31,959 nucleotides of DNA from Fimenecus sp045579305. Its GTDB lineage: Bacteria; Bacillota; Clostridia; Oscillospirales; Acutalibacteraceae. Shown in pieces: positions 22,440-29,500 of this stretch. Position 1 is the first letter of the stretch; every line of letters starts with the position of its first letter. The DNA lies in NCBI GenBank assembly GCA_045579305.1, contig JAZNLY010000045.1:1-31959 (forward strand), read 5' to 3'. The notes under the pieces were generated by a model. It did no database searches. It saw only the letters and a program-made list of their open reading frames with translations, and was not told the DNA's origin. Both the position numbers and the translations under genes were made by a program.

Positions 22440-23720
22440 ATGTTAGATATAAAGTTTTTAAGAACTAACCCAGATGTGGTTAAGGAAAACATAAAGAAAA
22501 AGTTCCAGGATGATAAACTTCCTTTAGTTGACAAAGTAATCGAACTTGATGCAGAATACAGAGCTGCAAAAGGCAGAGCTGACGAGCTTCGTGGTCTCCG
22601 TAATTCAGTGAGTAAGGAAATCGGCGGACTTATGGCGCAAGGCAAACGTGAAGAGGCAGAATTAGTTAAGCAGAAAGTCAAGGATATGGCTGATGAACTT
22701 GCTTCACTTCAGGCTAAGGAAGGAGAGTTAGAGGCAGAAATCAGAAAGATTATGCTTATAATTCCTAACATTATTGACGACAGTGTTCCGATTGGTAAAG
22801 ATGATAGTGAAAATGTTGAAATTCAGCGTTATGGTGAGCCTGTAACACCAGATTTTGAAGTTCCATATCACGTAGATATTATGGAAAATCTTAATGGTAT
22901 CGACCTTGATTCTGCGAGAAAGACAAGTGGTAATGGTTTCTACTATCTCTGTGGTGATATTGCAAGACTCCATTCAGCAATCCTTTCTTACGCAAGAGAC
23001 TTTATGATTGACAGAGGCTTTACATATTATATTCCACCATTTATGATTCGTAGTGATGTTGTAACAGGCGTTATGAGTTTTGCAGAAATGGAAAATATGA
23101 TGTATAAGATTGAAGGTGAAGACCTTTATCTTATCGGTACAAGCGAACATTCAATGATTGGTAAATTTATTGACACATTCACTCCCGAAAACGAACTTCC
23201 AAAAACACTTACAAGCTATTCCCCTTGCTTCCGTAAGGAAGTAGGTGCTCATGGCATTGAAGAACGTGGCGTTTACAGAATTCATCAGTTTGAGAAACAA
23301 GAAATGATAGTTGTCTGTAAGCCGGAAGACAGTATGAAGTGGTACGACGTACTCTGGCAGAATTCGGTTGATTTCTTCCGTTCACTTGATATTCCTGTAA
23401 GAACACTTGAATGTTGTTCAGGTGACCTTGCGGACCTTAAAGTTAAGAGTTGTGACGTTGAGGCATGGAGCCCACGTCAGCAGAAATACTTTGAGGTTGG
23501 CTCATGCTCAAACCTTGGTGATGCTCAGGCAAGAAGACTTGGTATCAGAGTTAAGGGTAAGGATGGCAACTACTTTGCACACACACTTAATAATACAGTT
23601 GTTGCTCCGCCAAGAATGTTGATTGCTTTCCTTGAAAACAATCTTAATGAAGATGGCAGCATCAATATTCCAAAGCCATTACAGATGTATATGGGTGGAA
23701 AAACAAAAATTGAAAAATAA
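22440..23720 (+). CDS. serS: Seryl-tRNA synthetase
   Basis: Class II aminoacyl-tRNA synthetase, 426 aa. The N-terminal 110 residues are a charged coiled-coil arm that grips the long variable arm of tRNA-Ser. The catalytic core has TSEH (234-237, the serine-binding T-x-E), motif 2 SPCFRKEVG (261-269) followed by GVYRIHQFEK (277-286), and motif 3 NNTVVAPPRMLIAFLENN (384-401, R392). Motif 3 reads A-P-P-R where the E. coli type has G-L-A-V-G-R-T; the NNT-A-x-x-R form occurs in Thermus-type and many clostridial enzymes, so this is a known subtype. It probably belongs to the parAB transcript. Confidence 0.98.
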   Translation: MLDIKFLRTNPDVVKENIKKKFQDDKLPLVDKVIELDAEYRAAKGRADELRGLRNSVSKEIGGLMAQGKREEAELVKQKVKDMADELASLQAKEGELEAEIRKIMLIIPNIIDDSVPIGKDDSENVEIQRYGEPVTPDFEVPYHVDIMENLNGIDLDSARKTSGNGFYYLCGDIARLHSAILSYARDFMIDRGFTYYIPPFMIRSDVVTGVMSFAEMENMMYKIEGEDLYLIGTSEHSMIGKFIDTFTPENELPKTLTSYSPCFRKEVGAHGIEERGVYRIHQFEKQEMIVVCKPEDSMKWYDVLWQNSVDFFRSLDIPVRTLECCSGDLADLKVKSCDVEAWSPRQQKYFEVGSCSNLGDAQARRLGIRVKGKDGNYFAHTLNNTVVAPPRMLIAFLENNLNEDGSINIPKPLQMYMGGKTKIEK

Positions 23721-23747
23721 TATATTTTCTTAAAGAAGGTTATACAG

Positions 23748-24875
23748 ATGAAGAGAAGGATAATCAGAACAATCAGTGTTTTATTAGCCATTGTACTCTT
23801 AACCAGCTCTTTTGCAGGATGCCAGAAAGAAGATGTTTATGAAAAGGTAGAAGATGTCACTGTTACAGAGTCCGGACAGGTATTGGAAGAAGAATATAAG
23901 ATACCTGAAGGGATGAATCCTCTGTCAGGAATGGCTGATTTACCCGAAGAAGCTTATGGCTCACGACCGATAGCATTTATGGTTGATACTACTTCTAAAT
24001 CATTGCCACAATGGGGTGTTACAACACCTGACCTTATTATAGAAGGCGCAATAGAAGGAAACGCAACCAGAATGATGTGGGTTTATGCTGATGCAGGGAA
24101 AATACCGGATAAGCTGGGACCAATAAGAAGTGCACGTCACGATTTTGTTGAAATTGCTGCCGGTATGAATGCGATTCTTGTCCATGCAGGTGAAGGTGAA
24201 GATGCAAAAATAGACCTTACTTATACATATCAGACGATGGAGAATCTTGACGTTGATAATATTGACGGTGCTGAGTTGTTCGGACAGTATTTCCAAAAAG
24301 ATACAACGAGAAAAGTAGCTGATGAATACAAAGCATATACAACAAAAGGTTATATTAATTCGGCAATTGAAAAATTTGAATATACAACAAAACAAACTGC
24401 TTCGGTATGGACCCCATATAATATTGTTCTTGGAGAGCAGTCAATACTCTGGGGTGATAAATCAGTCACACGTCCGGGTAATGAGTTGTTAGTAACATTC
24501 TCAAGAAGCCATATATATGTATTCAAATACGACGAAACAGACCAAAGATATTATACTTACCTGAATGACGTGATTGTAAAAGATGGTAATAACGAAGCGG
24601 AGTTGGCTTTTGAGAATATCATAGTGCTTTATTCATATGTATCAGACCTTGAATTAACAGCAAGCCAAAAGGACTGGAACCTTGAAGAAACAAGTGGCTC
24701 AGGCTTTTATGTTTCAAATGGGATAGCACAAAAGGTTTATTGGTCAAAGGGTGGAAAGAATGCGCCTCTTCAGATAAGAAATGTTGAGGGTAGAAAAATA
24801 CAGCTTAACCCCGGAAGGACCTGGATGGGAATAGTTCCAAGGTCAAGTGCCAATAAGGTTCAGGTAGTCAGATAA
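23748..24875 (+). CDS. DUF3048 (YerB-type) lipoprotein
   Basis: 375-aa predicted lipoprotein. Signal peptide with basic start MKRRIIRT, hydrophobic core and lipobox FAGC, so Cys25 would be lipidated and the protein anchored on the outer face of the membrane. The DUF3048 pattern is clear: NPLSGMADLPEEAYGSRPIA (about 57-76), QWGVTTPDLIIEGAIEGNATRMMWVY, then PDKLGPIRSARHDFVEIAAG, the conserved G-P-x-R-S-A-R block. The C-terminal half corresponds to the YerB C-terminal domain with a W-x-P/G-x-N core. Function is unknown in the family. It starts 27 bp after serS with a GAAGG ribosome-binding site. Confidence 0.85.
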   Translation: MKRRIIRTISVLLAIVLLTSSFAGCQKEDVYEKVEDVTVTESGQVLEEEYKIPEGMNPLSGMADLPEEAYGSRPIAFMVDTTSKSLPQWGVTTPDLIIEGAIEGNATRMMWVYADAGKIPDKLGPIRSARHDFVEIAAGMNAILVHAGEGEDAKIDLTYTYQTMENLDVDNIDGAELFGQYFQKDTTRKVADEYKAYTTKGYINSAIEKFEYTTKQTASVWTPYNIVLGEQSILWGDKSVTRPGNELLVTFSRSHIYVFKYDETDQRYYTYLNDVIVKDGNNEAELAFENIIVLYSYVSDLELTASQKDWNLEETSGSGFYVSNGIAQKVYWSKGGKNAPLQIRNVEGRKIQLNPGRTWMGIVPRSSANKVQVVR

Positions 24876-24931
24876 ATACAGTATGTACTCCCCTGTTTTA
24901 AGGGATAACATAAAAAATGGAGGAAAAAAAT

Positions 24932-25762
24932 ATGAACAAAAAAATTATAGCATTAGCTCTCGCAATAGTATTTATTGTAACAGCGTTTACTGCATGTAAA
25001 CAAAAAATCGAAACAATGAAAATCGGTGGCGGCGAATATCCTGTTTACAAAGATGATAAGGGCGAATTAGTTGTCAATGAAAAGAACGAAATGGCTATTC
25101 TCGTAACAGACCGTCAGAATAAGGAAGTAATTACTTATGAAAACGGTGAACCACAGACATATTGGTTACCAATGAATATGGAGACAATCGGTGATGGTTT
25201 TATTCAGGGTAAAAACTACAAATTGAATATTCCAAGTGGTTGGGAAGGCAACGAAAACGGACGAGTTGAAAAGAAGAGAACAGACGGAAAATGTTATATC
25301 AAATTTGCTTACCTTGCAAAGGTTAAGTCAGGAGAAACTCTTGACACAATCCTTAAGACACAGGATGAAACAAACGAAATTCTTGCAAAAGCATTAAAAG
25401 ACGAAGCAAAGATGAATCAGTTGATACAGCAAAATCCTGATAAGGCAGAAGAATTCAAAGCAATTATAGGTAGTGAATGTACAATCGATAAGAGTACAGC
25501 AACAATTTCAAAGGATAATATTCCATGTGCAGTAAGAGTTACAAAAGTAGTTAATCCATCAGGTAAAATCCTTCAATATGCTGAAGATTACTACTTTATT
25601 TCAGACGGAAAGCTTTATTCAGTAAGATATGCTTGTGATGGTGGCGAAGGATATGACAGTTCATTCAATTTCGGTCAGTATCTTAAAGATGGTTTCACGT
25701 TCAAGGCAGAGAAAGCAGAAAAACCTGAAACTACTACAAAAACAGAAGCAACAACAAAATAA
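24932..25762 (+). CDS. Predicted lipoprotein of unknown function
   Basis: 276 aa from ATG 24932; GGAGG at 24919-24923 lies 8 bp upstream and rules out the in-frame ATG at 24917. Signal peptide NKKIIALALAIVFIVTAF with lipobox FTAC (Cys at 22). The mature part is mixed, without a family I recognise: a beta-rich start (MKIGGGEYPVYKDDKGELVV), NYKLNIPSGWEGNENG, a charged helical stretch around 131-175, and a late segment with paired aromatic residues (EDYYFISDGKLYSVRY). The form resembles stress-response or PsbP-like lipoproteins in which a short domain follows an IPSGW motif, but this is only an impression. The last 15 residues are Thr/Glu/Lys repeats. It follows the DUF3048 lipoprotein by 56 bp and ends at a strong terminator. 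Confidence 0.85.
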   Translation: MNKKIIALALAIVFIVTAFTACKQKIETMKIGGGEYPVYKDDKGELVVNEKNEMAILVTDRQNKEVITYENGEPQTYWLPMNMETIGDGFIQGKNYKLNIPSGWEGNENGRVEKKRTDGKCYIKFAYLAKVKSGETLDTILKTQDETNEILAKALKDEAKMNQLIQQNPDKAEEFKAIIGSECTIDKSTATISKDNIPCAVRVTKVVNPSGKILQYAEDYYFISDGKLYSVRYACDGGEGYDSSFNFGQYLKDGFTFKAEKAEKPETTTKTEATTK

Positions 25763-25766
25763 AATC

Positions 25767-25798
25767 AAAAAGAGACATCGATAAGATGTCTCTTTTTT
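25767..25798 (+). terminator. Strong rho-independent terminator
   Basis: Perfect 13-bp stem AAAAAGAGACATC (25767-25779) with GATGTCTCTTTTT (25785-25797), loop GATAA, ending in a run of six T. It lies 4 bp after the lipoprotein stop and closes the rightward housekeeping block. Confidence 0.93.
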
Positions 25799-25801
25799 AG
25801 C

Positions 25802-25889
25802 GTCAGTCTGAGCGAAGTGAGGAATCTCATTTAAAGCCAATAATAAAATCAACAGAGATTCTTTGTCACTTCGTTACTCATAATGTACA
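25802..25889. repeat. Interspersed palindromic repeat, copy 2
   Basis: Imperfect palindrome directly after the terminator. The left 27 bp match copy 1 (842-868) at 24 positions; the right arm (from GAGATTCTTTG at 25855) is the diverged complement ending near ACTCATAATGTAC. The centre differs in length and sequence between the copies, so the conserved part is the two arms. No coding capacity. Confidence 0.7.
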
Positions 25890-26185
25890 TTAAAAAACAC
25901 AGAAAATTAGGTGCATAAAGATGTGAAATCTACAATTTGACCTTGTAAAATTCTATACCACAATATATAGTGGCGCAGACAAGAAAATCAACAAAAAGCA
26001 AAAAAGTGTATAGTAAAACGCTCAAAAACAACAAAAGAGAAGAATTTATATACATAATGTTGATAATTGTGGAGAAAAAATAAGGTTTTTGTCAGGTTTT
26101 CGAATCCCCTTTTGACCATTTGCACAAAAGGATTATAATTTTTTATAAAAAAGTACAAAAATATGAAAAATTTGTGAATTAGGTA
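25890..26185. other. AT-rich intergenic stretch without a supported gene
   Basis: No coding region with a ribosome-binding site or recognisable product on either strand. It holds two adjacent 9-mers similar to DnaA boxes on the minus strand (TTATCAACA at 26058-26066, TTCTCCACA at 26068-26076) and a small hairpin CCTTTTG/CAAAAGG (26108-26114, 26125-26131) with T-rich sequence after it. The rest is A/T-rich filler ahead of the RNA promoter. Confidence 0.6.
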
Positions 26186-26214
26186 TTGAAATTTATTATG
26201 ATTATTTGTATAAT
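26186..26214 (+). promoter_or_regulatory. Strong promoter of the structured RNA
   Basis: -35 TTGAAA (26186-26191), 17-bp spacer, -10 TATAAT (26209-26214): one mismatch to the full sigma-A consensus. Start predicted at about 26221, exactly where the first hairpin of the RNA begins. Confidence 0.85.
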
Positions 26215-26220
26215 TGTTAT

Positions 26221-26495
26221 AACCATAGGAATGGTGTAATGGGTGAAGTGCCTAATTTTTTAAGAAGTGGCAAACTCTCTCCCATTAGTGATGCACATCC
26301 TAAGGTAATACTCGGGTGTGTATCATCAGTCTTCCGCCGTGGCTTTTCTCAATTGATAAGCGGAAGCGGTGTGAAGGCAGTCCGGGTAACATAGAGCACT
26401 TTTGTCGAGCTCTGCACGTATAACTATCAGGATTATACGGCTGGGTCAGAGAGTAAGAAACTGATGCTCTCGTATCGCCTCTCCCGTGGCGATGT
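26221..26495 (+). ncRNA. Unidentified highly structured RNA or long leader
   Basis: Between the promoter and the dockerin gene lies about 275 nt of locally GC-richer sequence with a dense series of complementary segments: ACCAT/ATGGT (26222-26226, 26231-26235); TAATGGG/CCCATTA (26237-26243, 26281-26287) enclosing TGCC/GGCA; an 11-bp stem 26290-26300 with 26314-26324; CTTCCGC/GCGGAAG (26331-26337, 26360-26366); AGAGC/GCTCT (26393-26397, 26409-26413); CGTATAA/TTATACG (26417-26423, 26433-26439); GAGAG/CTCTC (26449-26453, 26467-26471); ATCGCC/GGCGAT (26474-26479, 26488-26493). CAG-T-CC with GGCTG may close the pair of central stems. The order of stems does not match the riboswitches, 6S, SRP, tmRNA or RNase P patterns I know. 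An orphan clostridial class such as the raiA motif is possible but unconfirmed. It may be a free RNA or a regulatory leader of the next gene. Confidence 0.8.
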
Positions 26496-26568
26496 AAAAT
26501 TAATTATGGGGAACTATTTCACGTTGCATATATAATATGTATGCAAAAAATAATAGGAGGAAAACTTT

Positions 26569-29500
26569 ATGAACAAAATGAAAAAACTCTTGAGCGTTGT
26601 TCTTGCAGTTGTTCTTGCTCTTTCTGCTTTCTCAGTAATGGGTTCAGCAGCTAAGACAGCTTATCAGACAGTTGATAATTTGAAAGCTCTTGATGCTTAC
26701 TCACCATATGGTCAGGTAACAAGACTTTCACTTGAAGAAAGAACATCAATCATTCTCGACGCTCTCGATAACTTGCTTCCAACAGCAAATATCAATATGG
26801 GTGAAGTTTTCAACGTTCTTGGTCTTTCAGTTACTATCGACCTTACAAGCGTTGACAGACTCTGCTACTCATTTGATACAATCTATGATACTTTTAACGC
26901 TACTTTGTTCTCAATTGCTAAAGGTATCGTTAATCTTGGTATTATTGAAGACGCTAAAGTTAACACATGGAAAACTGGCATGCAGCGTAACAACGAGAAC
27001 CAGACACAGTTCGAAATCATTTCTGAGTTGCTTGAGTTCTTGAGCAACAATACTGGTCTTGTTAACAGTGTGTTTACAAACGGTCTTGACCTTGGTATCG
27101 TTAGCCTTGGTGATGTGTCAAAAATCGAAGACATCATTTTAAACCTTCCTGGTTTTGTTAAGGGTCTCGTTTACCCAAAGATTGAAAGATGGGACGATAC
27201 TCTTGCAGTTATCAAGGAACTTGATGATAGTATTGCAGGTACAAGTGCAGACTACACTTCAGTTGAAGCAGTTGCAAACTGGAGAGTTAAGGAACTCTTC
27301 AACGACAACATGTCAATCACAACTGTTAAGTATGACGTTAACGGTAACATGACATCAGAACACACAGGTATGCCTATCATGACAACAGCTCCTGCAACTG
27401 GTGTTATTACAGATGGTAATGCTCCAAGATGTTACTACTATGTAAACGGCACAACACCTGGTTCTGTTATGACAGTTTACCACCTTGTTGATGCTAAAGA
27501 AGCTAAAGACCTTGCTAAGACTCCAGACAAAGTTAATGGTAGTCCAGCAGCTTATACATACTTCAAAGAAGCTCAGACATATGTTATGACTCAGGAAGTT
27601 CCTGGTAGCGAAACATACGTATGGCAGGCAACTGACGAATGGGGCAACAAGTGGTCAATGAAGTGGTACAATGATGACTCAAATTGGCTTGATGGTCTTT
27701 CAGGTGATGATATTGACCTCAGAGACATGAGCCTTGCAGAACTTCTTTACACATTCATCCCACCTGTATTTGAAGCTATGGCTCCAACAGTTCTCAACGG
27801 TTCAGTTAAGAAGATTCTTGCTGAATTCCTTGGCGCTAAGTTCACATATGTTGGTCAGGGTGGTCCTGAAGCTGACGATGCAGTTCTTGCTCTTGGCAAC
27901 AACGAATTCTTCACAAGAGAACAGGAAGACTATCTCTGGGAGTGGTCAGATTACGCAATCATCGATGGTACTCACTACTATCGTTTTGAGAACCAGATTT
28001 TCGTTGGTGACCTTTCACAGAAGAATAACTACTTCGACATCATCAATTGGGATTACGAAATCGGTGCAGACTTCATTAATGAATTCGTTCCTGCAAATGG
28101 CGGTTCAACAAGCGATACTCTCCTTATGAACCTCAACGACTTCATCATTAAGGTAGCTAACACAGCTCTTAAAGATTCAGCTGCAACAGTTGACGCAATC
28201 TCAGGTTTCGAAAAACAGTGGACAAAACCAGCTCTTACAGCTGGCGGCAACGACAAACTTGTTGCTAACCTTAAAGCTATTGCACAGGCAGTTATCGGTC
28301 TTGCTCCTCAGCATGTATTCGGTTCTGACTATGCAACAAACGAAAGATGTTATGTAGAGCTTATGCTCTCAGACGACAACGATACAGTTCTTACAGGTAT
28401 CGCTGCTCACATCGTTAATATGGTTATGCCTTCAATGTCACTTCCAGGCAAATCAGACCTCTTAGCATCTAATGCTAAAGTTGGTGCTATCCTTGCAGCA
28501 GTTATTCGTGAATTCGCTGCATACCTTGCACCAGAATACAACTTTGACGCACTTATCTACACAGACTTCGGTACAACAACAGCTGACCCTGTTAAGTCAT
28601 TCGTAGCAGGTAAAGACAGTGGTTACTGGCTTGATGTTTGTCTTACAATGGGTATCAACGTTGGTTTCGAATATCTTCGTGCATTTGCTGATATGGGTGA
28701 AGGCACACCTGAGTGGAATTCATTCGTAGCATATTCAGGTTATGGTGTAGATGGTAAGACATACGCAGCAGACACAACTCAGGAAGCTCTTAACGCTGAA
28801 TGGGAAGGCATGCTCGACTATATCATTGACTGGGCTCTTGAAAAAGATTATGAATGGTGCTGGGCAATGGAAAACCTTGTAGATGTTGACGGTGATATCG
28901 ACCTTGCAACAGCTCAGGATCCATGGAAGAAGCTTGACTCAGTTCTTAACGCTCTTCTTCCAGTTGACGAAATTCTCAACGTAAAAGCAACTAATTGCGA
29001 AACAGAGCTTGAACAGCTCCTTCGTTATGACCTTATCCTTGCTATCGTTGACCTTCGTTGGAATGACCTTGCAAATATCCTTATCGTTCCTGATGGTTTC
29101 GTAAGAAATGAAAACATTCTTGACCAGCTTGCAACAAAGCTCAAGGGCATCGTTAACTACCTCTTTAAGAAGGTTGGTAACTCAGCTAACAACTTCGAAC
29201 TTATCCCATCAGTAATCACTGACTTCGATTCACTTGCAAATCAGGCTAACCTCAAAACAATGGTTGTAAGTCTTGTTGGTGCGCTTTACAATGCTGGTGT
29301 AACAGACGGCGGTTGTAGAACTCTCTTCCCATTCCTTAACTTCCTTCTTGGTTGGAAGACAGATCCACAGGTAATTAAAGACCCTGTTATTACTACATCA
29401 TTCCGTGATGGTAATGACTATGCTTACATGTGGAAAGACGGCGGCTTCGGTGCAGGTTCAAACATCGGCGACGGTGCAACAGTTATTAAGATTCTTAATA

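Noticed and set aside
26093..26110. GGTTTTCGAATCCCC, resembling a tRNA T-arm
   Set aside because: No acceptor stem, D-arm or anticodon arm can be formed with the surrounding sequence; likely chance.
26108..26142. CCTTTTG/CAAAAGG hairpin followed by T-rich sequence as a terminator
   Set aside because: The stem is AT-rich with a 10-nt loop, and no transcript unit upstream needs it after the strong terminator at 25767-25798.
26206..26394. A 62-codon reading frame within the structured RNA
   Set aside because: It has no ribosome-binding site, begins upstream of the predicted transcript start, has no recognisable product, and overlaps many base-paired segments that better explain the sequence.
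26375..26400. GGCAGTCCGGG with CATAGAGCA, recalling the 5' conserved region of RNase P RNA
   Set aside because: The preceding GAGGAAA and the 3' ACAGAA motif are absent and the stem order does not fit; treated as coincidence.
26508..26536. A second promoter for the dockerin gene using TATAAT at 26531-26536
   Set aside because: No -35-like element at 16-18 bp upstream (GGGGAA is found); the TATAAT lies within a weak AT-rich hairpin. Not excluded, but not supported.
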